From contig NZ_JAFEWC010000001.1 in assembly GCF_017355875.1 (NCBI RefSeq), positions 124,001-188,000 on the forward strand: 64,000 bases of DNA. The letters run 5' to 3'. This document shows, piece by piece, positions 35,423 through 45,360 of this stretch. A program made the translations under genes and the position numbers. This stretch comes from Aridibaculum aurantiacum (GTDB lineage Bacteria > Bacteroidota > Bacteroidia > Chitinophagales > Chitinophagaceae). How positions within the stretch are numbered: the stretch's first letter is position 1; the number at the start of each line of letters is the position of its first letter. Under the pieces are notes generated by a model that was not told the DNA's origin, searched no databases, and saw nothing but the letters and a program-made list of their open reading frames with translations.

Positions 35423-38400
35423 ATGAGTAGAAAACTAACGCTTACTAACAGAAGACAAAATTTGCCTTCGTTAGCCATAAGAATACTCTTCATTTTCTTG
35501 CTTGCATTCTCTTCACAGGTTTCAGCAAAAGGTTTTTCTCAAGACCGTTTAAGCATCAGCTTTAAGAATGCTGAGATCTCAAAAGTATTGGCACATATAG
35601 AAAAACAAACGACCTACAGATTCCTGTATAACGAGTCGTTGCAAGGCATAAAGCAAAAGGTAAACCTTAGCCTGCAGGATGCCGACATTAAGCAGGCGCT
35701 GGATGTAATTTTCTCCGGCACCGGCTTATCGTACCGCTTCATGGAAAACAACCTTGTTGTGATACGTGAAGAAGCAGGTACATCTGCTAACCTGCCCGAT
35801 ATTCCTGTAACAGGAAAAGTAACCGGCGGCAGCGGTGAGGCGGTTGCTGGTGTATCAATTACCGTAAAAGGCAGTACCCGCGGCACAAGCACTGACGCGC
35901 AGGGAAATTATTCTCTGGTAGTACCAGACAATGCTATACTGGTTGTTTCCGCCGTTGGTTTCAGTACGCAGGAGATTGAGGTAAACAACAGGCGCACTAT
36001 CAACATACAGTTGGCCGGTAGCACCACGCAATTGGAGCAGGTAGTGGTAGTAGGTTATGGTACACAACGCAAAAGAGATCTTACAGGTTCTATTACCTCT
36101 ATTAGTGGTAATGAAATAGCCAAGCAACCAAACGTAAACCCGGTAGCATCGCTGCAGGGTAAGGTGGCTGGTCTTACCATTGTTAACAGTGGTCGTGCAG
36201 GTGCACAGCCCACGGTACGTATAAGGGGTGTAAATAGTACGAACAACACGGATCCGCTGTACGTAGTGGATGGTGTGTTCCAGACAAATATCGACTACAT
36301 AAACCCGGGCGACATTGAAAGCATGGAGGTTCTGAGAGACCCATCTTCATTGGCCATCTTCGGTCTGCAGGGAGGAAATGGTGTGATCATCATTACCACA
36401 AAACGTGCAGCGCGTGGTACAACACGTGTTAGTTTCCAAAGCACTGTAGGTGTGCAGGTAGTGCAGGATAAAATTGCGCTAACTGATGCAGAAGGTTTTA
36501 AGAGATTATATTCCGCGCAGCTGGCGAATATCAACGCGCAGCCATTCGACTTCAGAAACTATACTGCGAATACCAACTGGCAGGACCTGATCTTCCGCGA
36601 CGCGATCATCAACAATAACACGATGACTATCTCAACCAGTGGTGAAAAAGGATCAACACTTGTCAGCCTTGGCTACAATGTGCAGGAAGGTGTTTTGCGT
36701 AATGACAAATACCAGCGTTTCGTGGCTCGTCTCAACCAGGAGATACGTGTAAATCAAAACATTCGTGTAGGAGGTGACCTGAATGGTACCTACTGGAAGA
36801 GAAACAATGCAGAAGCTAATATCACCAACGCTCTTTGGGCAGCACCCATTGTGCCTGTTCGCTCTCCTGATGGTTTGTATTACACGATGCCGTCATTTCA
36901 GCGTGCGCAGGTAGGCAACCCGGTTGCCCGCCTCGACAGGTTTGACGGAACTGATGTGATACACGGCGTTCGTGCAGTAGGTAGTTTGTTTGGCGAAATA
37001 AAATTCCTCAAAAACTTTACCTGGCGCTCTGCCTTCCTTACTGACTTGAGCTTCAACATCAACAGGGGCTATAACCCACTGCCTTTCCAGGTTATCAACC
37101 TTGGAGAAGGTACAGCACCTACCGATACATTCTACGACAGGAACGTACGCACCTCCGTTACACAAGGACAATCTGAGTTCAGGAAATTCCAGCAAGATCA
37201 CACGCTAACGTTTGATCGCAGCTTTACAGGTGGCCACAAGATCACCGCGTTGGTTGGCTTCACAACGCTTTTCAACGGTAGCTCGAGCCTTAGTGGTACC
37301 CGTCGCGATACTGGCTTAAACGTGCCAAATGATCCTAACTTCTGGTACCTGAACATTATTAGCCCGAACAACCCGACTACTAATGCTGGTGGTGGAAATG
37401 CCGAGTCATTTATGTCGTACCTGGCGCGGGTGAATTACTCCTTTGGCAACAAGTACCTCGTGAATGCCTCTTTCAGGCGTGATGGAAGTTCAAAGTTCGC
37501 ACCAACAAGTCGCTGGGGCAACTTCGGAAGTATTGGTGTGGGTTGGGTGATTAGCGAAGAATCGTTCTACAACTTCAAGGCGATCAACTTCCTGAAACTG
37601 CGTGGCGCATGGGGTACCGTAGGAGCTGCCCTCGGCTTCCCGGCCAACCTTTTCCGCCCGGGATTAACAACAGCTAACGTAGGTGTGTTTGGTGACAACG
37701 TATATGGCTCTGTTGCTCCTGCATATGTTCCCGATCCAAACCTGCGGTGGGAAAAAGTTCGCGGTGTTGATCTGGGACTGGACTTCAGGGCACTGGCAAA
37801 CAGGCTGAATGGTGAACTTACATTCTACGATCGTACAACTGTAGACATATTAACGACAGTAACGCTTCCTGGAGCTGCAGGTAATTATAACTACCGCACC
37901 AACCTGGGAACGATCTCTAACCGTGGCGTGGAACTAAGCCTCGGCTGGAATGACCGCATAGGACGCGACTGGACGTATAGGCTTGGTGGTAACATCAGCT
38001 ACAACAAGAACAACGTGGAATCGATCGGTAACAATATCAACTTCCAGATACTAGGTAACGCCGGTGCCAACCGTACCGTTACCGGCCAGTCGATCGGGCA
38101 CTTCTTTGGCTACCAGCAAGTCGGTATTTACCAATCTGTAGCTGACCTTAATAAGCGACCAAGTTTTGTGAACTCACTTCCGGGAGACATAGCTTACCAG
38201 GATACGAATGGTGATGGCATAATAGACCAGAACGATCGTACTTACCTGGGAACTCCATTCCCGCTGTACAACTTTGGTGCAAGCTTCGGCCTGGGCTACA
38301 AAGGCTTCGACTTCCTGGTAGAAGGACAAGGTGTTGCCGGCAACAAGATCTACGCCCAGCGCCGTACAGAAACATTTGCGACTCTAAACTATGAAGTGAA

Positions 38401-38743
38401 CCGTCTGAACGCATGGACAGTCCCTGGAACATCGAACGTTGAGCCGATAATGGACAACACCCGCGGTAACAACTTCCTGTTCAGTTCTTACTTCCTTGAG
38501 CCGGGTGATTACTTCAGGATAAGGACCCTGCAGGTTGGCTATACCTTCACGCCAACTTCGCTGCGTCGCCTGGGTATGAGCCAGCTTCGGATGTTCCTCA
38601 GTGGACAGAACATTGCAACATTTACCAAAGCTACTGGCTATACTCCAGAGGCCTCACTTGGTAATCCTGTTGCAAGTGGAGCCGACAACGGTACGTACCC
38701 TGTACCAGCCGTTTATTCATTTGGTGTAAATGTTACTTTTTAA
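35423..38743 (+). CDS. SusC/RagA TonB-dependent outer-membrane receptor with STN domain
   Basis: 1106 residues. Signal peptide (LFIFLLAFSSQVSAKG), STN domain at about 38-100 (SFKNAEISKVLAHIEKQTTYRFLY), carboxypeptidase-like beta-sandwich (GKVTGGSGEAVAGVSITVKG), plug (VVVGYGTQRKRDLTGSITSI, ~185) and a beta-barrel to the C-terminal YSFGVNVTF. The STN domain marks it as a receptor that signals to the FecR protein encoded upstream. It imports oligosaccharides with the SusD lipoprotein encoded 19 bp downstream. ATG 35423 precedes the signal peptide; a longer frame exists but is not plausible. Confidence 0.96.
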   Translation: MSRKLTLTNRRQNLPSLAIRILFIFLLAFSSQVSAKGFSQDRLSISFKNAEISKVLAHIEKQTTYRFLYNESLQGIKQKVNLSLQDADIKQALDVIFSGTGLSYRFMENNLVVIREEAGTSANLPDIPVTGKVTGGSGEAVAGVSITVKGSTRGTSTDAQGNYSLVVPDNAILVVSAVGFSTQEIEVNNRRTINIQLAGSTTQLEQVVVVGYGTQRKRDLTGSITSISGNEIAKQPNVNPVASLQGKVAGLTIVNSGRAGAQPTVRIRGVNSTNNTDPLYVVDGVFQTNIDYINPGDIESMEVLRDPSSLAIFGLQGGNGVIIITTKRAARGTTRVSFQSTVGVQVVQDKIALTDAEGFKRLYSAQLANINAQPFDFRNYTANTNWQDLIFRDAIINNNTMTISTSGEKGSTLVSLGYNVQEGVLRNDKYQRFVARLNQEIRVNQNIRVGGDLNGTYWKRNNAEANITNALWAAPIVPVRSPDGLYYTMPSFQRAQVGNPVARLDRFDGTDVIHGVRAVGSLFGEIKFLKNFTWRSAFLTDLSFNINRGYNPLPFQVINLGEGTAPTDTFYDRNVRTSVTQGQSEFRKFQQDHTLTFDRSFTGGHKITALVGFTTLFNGSSSLSGTRRDTGLNVPNDPNFWYLNIISPNNPTTNAGGGNAESFMSYLARVNYSFGNKYLVNASFRRDGSSKFAPTSRWGNFGSIGVGWVISEESFYNFKAINFLKLRGAWGTVGAALGFPANLFRPGLTTANVGVFGDNVYGSVAPAYVPDPNLRWEKVRGVDLGLDFRALANRLNGELTFYDRTTVDILTTVTLPGAAGNYNYRTNLGTISNRGVELSLGWNDRIGRDWTYRLGGNISYNKNNVESIGNNINFQILGNAGANRTVTGQSIGHFFGYQQVGIYQSVADLNKRPSFVNSLPGDIAYQDTNGDGIIDQNDRTYLGTPFPLYNFGASFGLGYKGFDFLVEGQGVAGNKIYAQRRTETFATLNYEVNRLNAWTVPGTSNVEPIMDNTRGNNFLFSSYFLEPGDYFRIRTLQVGYTFTPTSLRRLGMSQLRMFLSGQNIATFTKATGYTPEASLGNPVASGADNGTYPVPAVYSFGVNVTF

Positions 38744-38762
38744 ACTACGAAACGATTAAATA

Positions 38763-40313
38763 ATGAAATACACATTCATCAACTCGCGGAAAATGCTGGC
38801 CATAGCGGTGCTGGTTACCGTTGCAGGCCTACTGTCGGGATGTAAGAAGAACTTCCTGGATAGGGAACCGCAGGGGCAATATACCCTGGAGACTTACCCA
38901 TACCCAAGCGGATCGGGACCTTACGATACCTATCTCTTCGGCGCATACTCTGAGTTGCGCGCCTACAATGTGCATAGTCAATTCTTCATTGCGGCTACCA
39001 GTATACGCAGCGACGATGCTGACAAGGGAAGTACACCAGCTGACGGAGGCGCTAACGTTATCAGCATGGACAACTTCCCGGTGCTACCAGACAACGGCTA
39101 TACCAATGGCCTGTGGACCGGCTACTATACTATGGTAAACAGGTGTAACATCGCCATCGACCAGGTAAGGCACAATGCGGCCATCGAAGCAACACCAGCG
39201 GTGAAGGCTCAATCAGAAGCTGAGGCCCGCTTCCTGCGTGCTTATGCTTACTTCAACCTGGTTCGTTTCTTCGGCCGTGTACCTTTAGTAGATAGTGTAT
39301 TTACTGACGCAGCATCTCAGTCGAACGTACCTCAAAGCCCGCCGGCTGTTATTTACAACTTCATTGAGAATGACCTCCAGTTTGCAGCAGCTAACCTGCC
39401 GCTTAGCTGGGATGCGCAGTTTGTTGGTCGTGCAACCAAAGGAGCGGCCAACGGCCTCCTTGCTAAAGTTTACCTGACACAACAGAAATGGGCGCAGGCA
39501 ATGACTACTGCGGGTATGGTAATTAATTCTGGTGTTTATAGTCTACATCCTTCGTACGACATCCTCTTCAGGGAGCAGGGCGAAAACAGCCAGGAGTCAG
39601 TATTTGAGGTGCAGGCAACGGCTAATGCTACACAGCAAACGGCGTTTGGTGTTCAGTACGCTTCTATACAGGGTGTAAGAGGCGCTGGACAGTGGAACCT
39701 TGGATGGGGTTGGAATACGCCAAGCGAGCAACTGGCATCTGTTTACGAACCAGGTGATCCTCGCCGTGGACGTACGATCCTTTTTACCAGTACAGCAACT
39801 ACACCGGGTATCACCATCTATGGAGAAACTACACCGCAAGGGTTGCCGAACCCGCGTTACAACCATAAGGTGTATACTAACCCACAGATAAGAAGCTCTG
39901 TCAATAGCCAGGCTGGCTATTGGTTCAATATACGCCTGCTACGCTACGCTGACGTGCTGCTGATGTATGCTGAAGCGGCCAACGAAGTGGGCGGAACGGC
40001 TAATACAACAGAAGCGCTGGCTAAACTGGAAATGGTAAGGGCTCGTGCACGTGCAGGTAACAATGCCATCCTGCCGCCAGTTACTACCACCAACCAGGGC
40101 CAGCTTCGCGATGCAATAAGGCACGAGAGAAGAGTAGAGTTGGCTATGGAGCATGATCGTTTCTGGGATATTGTTCGTTGGGGTATTGCACAGCAGGTAC
40201 TACACGCTGCAGGCAAAACAAACTTCAACCAAAACCGTGACGTACTGCTACCAATACCACAGGTGCAGATTGACCTGAGCCGCGGTGTGCTGACACAAAA
40301 TCCAGGCTATTAA
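38763..40313 (+). CDS. SusD/RagB-family glycan-binding lipoprotein
   Basis: 516 residues. Lipobox LLSGCKKNFLD near residue 27. SusD motifs: RNYL-like segment TGYYTMVNRCNIAIDQV, SEAEARFLRAYAYFNLVRFFGRVPL, and RLLRYADVLLMYAEAANEVGG with the C-terminal RHERRVELAMEHDRFWDIVRWG. It binds the glycan at the cell surface and caps the SusC pore. The SusCD pair follows the sigma and FecR genes directly. Confidence 0.96.
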   Translation: MKYTFINSRKMLAIAVLVTVAGLLSGCKKNFLDREPQGQYTLETYPYPSGSGPYDTYLFGAYSELRAYNVHSQFFIAATSIRSDDADKGSTPADGGANVISMDNFPVLPDNGYTNGLWTGYYTMVNRCNIAIDQVRHNAAIEATPAVKAQSEAEARFLRAYAYFNLVRFFGRVPLVDSVFTDAASQSNVPQSPPAVIYNFIENDLQFAAANLPLSWDAQFVGRATKGAANGLLAKVYLTQQKWAQAMTTAGMVINSGVYSLHPSYDILFREQGENSQESVFEVQATANATQQTAFGVQYASIQGVRGAGQWNLGWGWNTPSEQLASVYEPGDPRRGRTILFTSTATTPGITIYGETTPQGLPNPRYNHKVYTNPQIRSSVNSQAGYWFNIRLLRYADVLLMYAEAANEVGGTANTTEALAKLEMVRARARAGNNAILPPVTTTNQGQLRDAIRHERRVELAMEHDRFWDIVRWGIAQQVLHAAGKTNFNQNRDVLLPIPQVQIDLSRGVLTQNPGY

Positions 40314-40340
40314 TATTAATCATTCTATTAAACTAGATAT

Positions 40341-41831
40341 ATGAACCTGATTAAATGTTTAAAATCATTTACCACTGTACTTGCCATTAGTATTATTGGT
40401 TTAAGTGCATGTAAAAAGGATGGCAATCCCAATAAGTTGCCAAATGCAGACAATAGGGAGTTTGCAGACAGAATAAATAATGGCGTTATTAAAGTTTTAG
40501 CCATTGGTAATAGTTTTTCTGAAAATGCTCTTGAAAGCAATTTTTATGATCTAGCAAAAGCCTCCGGAAAGAAAGTAATAGTAGGCAATTTGTTTATAGC
40601 TGGCGCGTCTTTGGATTTACATAAAAAAAATGCACTTGGACAATTATATGCCTATGAATACAGGAAAATAGATGAAACGGGTACTAAGAAAACTTACAAG
40701 CCATTTTCTATTGATGTAGCACTTTTAGATGAGCCATGGGATTATATCAGCTTTCAGCAAGCTAGTCCTGAATCCGGATTATTACCTACAGTCCAGGCTG
40801 CATTGCCAGACTTATACAATTATGTAAAAAGCAAGTCGAAAAACCCGGGTGCAAAGTACGTATATCATTCTACCTGGGCATATGCGCCAGTAACAACCAA
40901 TACGGGTTTTGCAAACTATAATAACAACCAGTTAACCATGTACAATGCCATAGTTAACGTTGCGCAGAATGTAAATACGATTTCTCCCATTGACATGATT
41001 GTACCAACTGGAACTGCTATTCAAAATGCAAGGACTAGCCAATTAGGCGAAAGTTTTACTGTGGCAGATGGCTATCATTTAAATACTTTAGGAAAATACG
41101 TAGCCGCTTGTACATGGTATGAGAAAATTTTTGGCGTATCGGTTGTAGGAAATACTTACACTGGTGGACTTTCAGATTTCGAAGTAAAAGTTGCTCAAAA
41201 TGCAGCACATTTCGCGGTTCTCAAGCCATTTGAAATTACATCAATGTCTAGTTTTGAAGCAGATCCGGTTCAATTAACAAAACCAGTACTTATTGATTTT
41301 GGAAATGCTACCCCTTCACCATCATGGAATCAAATGTCAGGCTTTACTGTTGGTAGTAGAATAAATTTAAAAGATAGTTTAAATGCATTCGTTGGTATTT
41401 CTATAACCGTTATTGAACGCTTTAATAACATTAATACAAACGGAGCGACTAACACCACTACACCTATGAATATGCCAAGTAATGTTTCGGCCCGTAATTT
41501 TTTCGGTAATGCGGCGGGTGTTTTTGGGGGTTTAACAACGCCACAAGGTGTTTTTGAACTTAGGGGTTTACTCCCTTCTTTAACTTACAACTTTAGCTTT
41601 TTTGGTTCAAGAGATGCTACTGATAATAGAGAAACAAAATATACTGTGGCTGGTATGAACCAAGGTTCGGGTACATTAAATCCGTCATCAAACTCAACAG
41701 CTATTGCCACAATAAATAACATTAGGCCAACTGCAGATGGCAAATTGACAATCACGGTTACTGCAGGACCTAATAATGTATCTGCTAATAAATGGTTTTA
41801 TATAAATGCTGCTAAAATAACTTCTAACTAA
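40341..41831 (+). CDS. DUF4886-type SGNH lipoprotein
   Basis: 496 residues. Lipobox SIIGLSACKK near residue 20. The SGNH fold shows block I (VLAIGNSFSENA), an Asn-containing segment (YVYHSTWAYAP) and the Asp/His of block V (VADGYHLNTLGKY). The last ~220 residues form a separate beta-rich module (FEADPVQLTKPVLIDFG...). DUF4886 proteins are presumed esterases acting on glycan acyl groups. Base composition is visibly more AT-rich than in the flanking SusD and GH144-like genes, and a terminator follows 44 bp after the stop, so it may have been acquired separately. Confidence 0.85.
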   Translation: MNLIKCLKSFTTVLAISIIGLSACKKDGNPNKLPNADNREFADRINNGVIKVLAIGNSFSENALESNFYDLAKASGKKVIVGNLFIAGASLDLHKKNALGQLYAYEYRKIDETGTKKTYKPFSIDVALLDEPWDYISFQQASPESGLLPTVQAALPDLYNYVKSKSKNPGAKYVYHSTWAYAPVTTNTGFANYNNNQLTMYNAIVNVAQNVNTISPIDMIVPTGTAIQNARTSQLGESFTVADGYHLNTLGKYVAACTWYEKIFGVSVVGNTYTGGLSDFEVKVAQNAAHFAVLKPFEITSMSSFEADPVQLTKPVLIDFGNATPSPSWNQMSGFTVGSRINLKDSLNAFVGISITVIERFNNINTNGATNTTTPMNMPSNVSARNFFGNAAGVFGGLTTPQGVFELRGLLPSLTYNFSFFGSRDATDNRETKYTVAGMNQGSGTLNPSSNSTAIATINNIRPTADGKLTITVTAGPNNVSANKWFYINAAKITSN

Positions 41832-41874
41832 ACCGTTATTTTTTCAGGTGTAATAAGACCAATTACTAAACACT

Positions 41875-41919
41875 ATGCCTGTTGAAGTTTTTAGAAAAAA
41901 TGTCAGCAGGCATTTTTTT
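41875..41919 (+). terminator. Terminator after the SusCD-DUF4886 unit
   Basis: ATGCCTGTTGA (41875-41885) pairs with TCAGCAGGCAT (41903-41913) with one wobble pair, a 17-base A/T-rich loop and a T-run of seven. It separates the SusCD transcript from the enzyme genes that follow. Confidence 0.7.
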
Positions 41920-42070
41920 AGTCCAAAATATTTTATCGGCTACAATGGTATAAGTAGTAATTGCAATTAAATTATGAGTAAGTGATTTGCTGCTCCGAGG
42001 TAAAAGCAGGAATGCGGACATTAGGTTTTTCTGCTCCTTACCTGTAACAGATAAACATATCAGATAGAAG

Positions 42071-43432
42071 ATGAAGAAAGCTTTATATCCTGTAGTAGGA
42101 AGTGCTGTTGTTTTTTTGCTGGTGCTTGCATGCAATGCATCAAGAAAGATAACAACACAGGTAAATAAAATTCCTGCTGAATATGAAATGGTTTATAACG
42201 AGGTTCAAAAGTCAACCTTCCAATACTTCTGGGATGGAGCAGAGCCAACCAGCGGACTGGCCAGAGAACGTTTTCATGTAGATGATCAATACCCGCAGAA
42301 CGATAAGAACGTGGTGACCAGCGGCGGTGGTGGCTTTGGTGTGATGGCAATACTGGTAGGTATAGAAAGAGGTTACATTACGCGCCAGCAAGGATTTGAC
42401 AGGCTGAAAAAGATCGTTAGCTTTTTGGAGACAGCCGATAAATTTCACGGCGTATGGCCACATTGGTGGAATGGTGAAACAGGTAAAGTAAAACCATTTA
42501 GCAAGAAAGATGATGGAGGTGACCTGGTTGAATCTTCATTCATGATACAAGGATTGCTTACGGTGCGCCAATATTTTAAAGATGGCACTGCGCAGGAAAA
42601 AGAACTGGCACAACGCATAGATAAGCTTTGGAAAGATGTAGAGTTTGACTGGTACCGCAACGGTAAAAATGTATTGTACTGGCACTGGAGTCCTAACTAT
42701 GGCTGGGACATGAACTTTGCAGTTACAGGCTACAACGAATGCCTGATCATGTATGTACTGGCGGCCTCGTCGCCTACACATGGTGTGCCTGCCGAAGTAT
42801 ACCACGATGGATGGGCAAGAAGTGGTAAAATAAAGAATGGTACAAGCAAATATGGCTATACCCTGGAGCTGGAACACAATGGCTCTAAAGAATATGGCGG
42901 TCCATTGTTTTGGGCTCATTATTCTTACCTGGGGCTTGATCCACGAGGATTGAAAGACAGGTATGCAGACTATTGGCAGGAAAACAAAAACCACACACTC
43001 ATCAACTACAATTGGTGTGTAGAAAATCCAAAGAAGTTTAAAGGCTATGGACCGAATAGTTGGGGGCTTACCGCAAGCTATTCTGTAAAAGGTTATTCTG
43101 GTCATGCGCCGGGAATGAACAGGGACCTTGGTGTGATATCACCAACTGCTGCGCTTTCATCTATGCCTTATACACCTACTGAAAGCATGCGTGCCATGAG
43201 CCATTGGTACAATACACTTCGCGATAAAGTGTATGGCCTTTATGGCTTCTATGATGCTTTTAGCGAAACAGCAAATTGGTATCCTAAAAGATACTTAGCC
43301 ATAGACCAGGGACCAATAGTAGTAATGATGGAGAACCATAGAACAGGCTTGTTGTGGAACCTGTTTATGAGCTGCCCCGAGATACAACAAGGGTTGAAAA
43401 AATTGGGCTTTCAAAGTCCGCATTATAAGTAG
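42071..43432 (+). CDS. GH144-like glucoamylase-family lipoprotein (putative endo-beta-1,2-glucanase)
   Basis: 453 residues with lipobox VLACNASRK near residue 18. The fold is an (alpha/alpha)6 barrel of the PF10091 type: FQYFWDGAEPTSGLARER, VTSGGGGFGVMAILVGIERG, GVWPHWWNGETGK, DLVESSFMIQGLLTVRQYF and YLAIDQGPIVVMMENHRTGL. GH144 endo-beta-1,2-glucanases of Chitinophaga have this length and these motifs. That activity is the best guess, but PF10091 also holds proteins of other specificity. Presumed outer-membrane or periplasmic lipoprotein working on oligosaccharides brought in by SusCD. Confidence 0.8.
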   Translation: MKKALYPVVGSAVVFLLVLACNASRKITTQVNKIPAEYEMVYNEVQKSTFQYFWDGAEPTSGLARERFHVDDQYPQNDKNVVTSGGGGFGVMAILVGIERGYITRQQGFDRLKKIVSFLETADKFHGVWPHWWNGETGKVKPFSKKDDGGDLVESSFMIQGLLTVRQYFKDGTAQEKELAQRIDKLWKDVEFDWYRNGKNVLYWHWSPNYGWDMNFAVTGYNECLIMYVLAASSPTHGVPAEVYHDGWARSGKIKNGTSKYGYTLELEHNGSKEYGGPLFWAHYSYLGLDPRGLKDRYADYWQENKNHTLINYNWCVENPKKFKGYGPNSWGLTASYSVKGYSGHAPGMNRDLGVISPTAALSSMPYTPTESMRAMSHWYNTLRDKVYGLYGFYDAFSETANWYPKRYLAIDQGPIVVMMENHRTGLLWNLFMSCPEIQQGLKKLGFQSPHYK

Positions 43433-43437
43433 CAGTT

Positions 43438-43515
43438 GGAACCACGAAGGCACAAAGCGCACGAAGTTCCACTAAGTCTTCGTGAGCCTTTGTTTACTTG
43501 GTGTCTTGGTGGTTC
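43438..43515. repeat. ACCACGAAGGCAC-type inverted repeat
   Basis: GGAACCACGAAGGCACAAAG, continuing GCACGAAG to 43466, pairs imperfectly with 43478-43515 (CTTCGTGAGCCTTTG ... TGTCTTGGTGGTTC). Words like AACCACGAAGGCACGAAG are common dispersed repeats in environmental bacterial genomes; this is one copy. Coding frames through it are not real genes. Confidence 0.75.
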
Positions 43516-43544
43516 AAGAGAAAAGTTTAAACCAAGTATTACAA

Positions 43545-43566
43545 GTACAAGTGTGCGACGCAACGA
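43545..43566 (+). repeat. 22-bp dispersed repeat, copy 1
   Basis: Contains ACAAGTGTGCGACGCA and differs from the second copy at 51789-51810 by one base out of 22. The two copies flank the enzyme genes of the glycan locus in direct orientation. Confidence 0.75.
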
Positions 43567-43601
43567 TGTTAAAGAGAAATACAAAAGCTGGAAACATAAA
43601 A

Positions 43602-45320
43602 ATGAAGATCGCTCTCGTTACATGTTTGATGATAAGTACGTTGCTTGCTACTGCGCAGCAAACGCAGATGAGTACGTACTGCAACCCGCTGAATGTTGAC
43701 TATACGTATATGATCTACAATGCCCACAACGGCATATCGTATAGGTCAGGTGCTGACCCTGCAGTGGTGAAATTCAGGGGCGAGTATTACATGTTCGTGA
43801 CACGCTCGTTAGGTTATTGGCATTCTACTGATCTGCTGAACTGGCATTTTATTGAACCAGAGAAATGGTACTTCCAGGGATCGAATGCGCCGGCGGCTTT
43901 CAACTACAAAGACAGCGTGCTTTATGTAGCTGGTGATCCGTCAGGCTCTATGAGTATTTTGTATACAGACAATCCTAAGAAAGGTGATTGGAAAGCAACA
44001 CCTGCCATACTGAACAACCTGCAGGACCCTGCCTTGTTCATTGATGATGATGGAAAGGGATATGTGTATTGGGGTTCATCAAACGTGTACCCGATAAGAG
44101 CGAAAACATTAGATAAGAACAGAAACTTCAAGCCTTCTGATACTACTTACCAGCTCTTCAATCTTGATATGAATAAGCATGGTTGGGAACGCTTTGGAGA
44201 AAATCATGGTGATACTGTTTTAGGTGGTTATATGGAAGGGCCGTGGATGACGAAGCACAACGGAAAGTACTATTTAGAATATGCTGCACCAGGCACTGAG
44301 TTCAATGTTTATGGTGATGGTGTGTATATAGGTGATTCGCCATTAGGTCCTTTTAAATATGCGCCTAACAATCCTGTGTCGTATAAACCTGGTGGTTACA
44401 TGAATGGAGCAGGTCATGGAAGTACAGTGGTAGGGCCGGGAAGTAAGTACTGGCATTTTGCCTCTAATTCTGTGTCAGTGAATGTGAACTGGGAGCGCAG
44501 GTTGTGCATGTTTCCTTCGGGCTTTGATGCTGAAGGATTGATGTATACCAATACCTACTTTGGCGACTACCCTCATTATGCGCCGGCAGTAGCTGGCAAG
44601 CATGGCGACTTCAGGGGCTGGATGTTATTGTCGTATAAAAAGCCTGTTCGTGCATCGTCGCAACTAGGGCAATATGCTGCAACTAGTGTGACAGATGAAA
44701 GCACTAAAACATTTTGGGTAGCTGAAGCCAATGATGATAAGCAGTGGCTGGAGATCGATCTTGAAAAGCCTGCAACGGTGCATGCATTGCAAGTGAATTA
44801 TCATGATCATAAGTCCAACATGTATGGCCGCTATCCTAACCTTTACCATCGATATACAATTGAAGGTTCTGTAGATGGTAACAACTGGACTGTGCTGGTG
44901 GACAGGCGCAATAGCTATAAAGATGTTCCTAATGATTACGTGGAACTGGGCGAGCCAAAGCTGGTTCGTTATATCCGTTACAACAACATTAAGGTTCCTA
45001 CGCCACATCTTTCCATATCAGGTCTTCGTGTGTTTGGCGTGGGACAAGGTAAAGCACCAGTTGCTGTAAAGAACTTCCAGGTAAATAGAAAACTTGATAG
45101 ACGTGATGCAATGATAACATGGGATAAAGTACCAGGTGCACAAGGCTATAATGTGCTATGGGGAATAGCTCCTGGTAAACTGTATAGTTCGTGGTTGGTG
45201 TATGATGATAATAAGCTGGACATGAAAACGCTTACAGAAAATCAATCTTATTATTTCTCCATAGAAGCGTTTAATGAGAATGGAGTGGGTGTTCGAACTA
45301 AGCCAGTGAAAGTGGATTAG
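43602..45320 (+). CDS. GH43-like glycosidase with discoidin (F5/8) and FN3-like domains
   Basis: 572 residues from ATG 43602 (MKIALVTCLMISTLLATAQQ, a signal peptide). A five-bladed beta-propeller at ~40-345 has the catalytic base region SGADPAVVKFRGEYYMF, then FIDDDGKGYVYWGSSN and the acid region GGYMEGPWMTKHNGKYYLEY. An F5/8 type C domain (~360-480, WVAEANDDKQWLEIDLEKPATVHAL and WTVLVDRRNS) should bind carbohydrate. A fibronectin-III-like tail follows (VKNFQVNRKLDRRDAMITW). The role is probably trimming side chains or ends of the glycan; the sugar cannot be told from sequence. Confidence 0.85.
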   Translation: MKIALVTCLMISTLLATAQQTQMSTYCNPLNVDYTYMIYNAHNGISYRSGADPAVVKFRGEYYMFVTRSLGYWHSTDLLNWHFIEPEKWYFQGSNAPAAFNYKDSVLYVAGDPSGSMSILYTDNPKKGDWKATPAILNNLQDPALFIDDDGKGYVYWGSSNVYPIRAKTLDKNRNFKPSDTTYQLFNLDMNKHGWERFGENHGDTVLGGYMEGPWMTKHNGKYYLEYAAPGTEFNVYGDGVYIGDSPLGPFKYAPNNPVSYKPGGYMNGAGHGSTVVGPGSKYWHFASNSVSVNVNWERRLCMFPSGFDAEGLMYTNTYFGDYPHYAPAVAGKHGDFRGWMLLSYKKPVRASSQLGQYAATSVTDESTKTFWVAEANDDKQWLEIDLEKPATVHALQVNYHDHKSNMYGRYPNLYHRYTIEGSVDGNNWTVLVDRRNSYKDVPNDYVELGEPKLVRYIRYNNIKVPTPHLSISGLRVFGVGQGKAPVAVKNFQVNRKLDRRDAMITWDKVPGAQGYNVLWGIAPGKLYSSWLVYDDNKLDMKTLTENQSYYFSIEAFNENGVGVRTKPVKVD

Positions 45321-45360
45321 GAACAGGTTGATCGGCTATAGCAAAACAAATAATGACAGA

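Noticed and set aside
43436-43699. Plus-strand frame of 87 codons before the GH43-like gene
   Set aside because: It runs through the palindromic repeat and into the GH43-like gene in another frame; composition is not protein-like.
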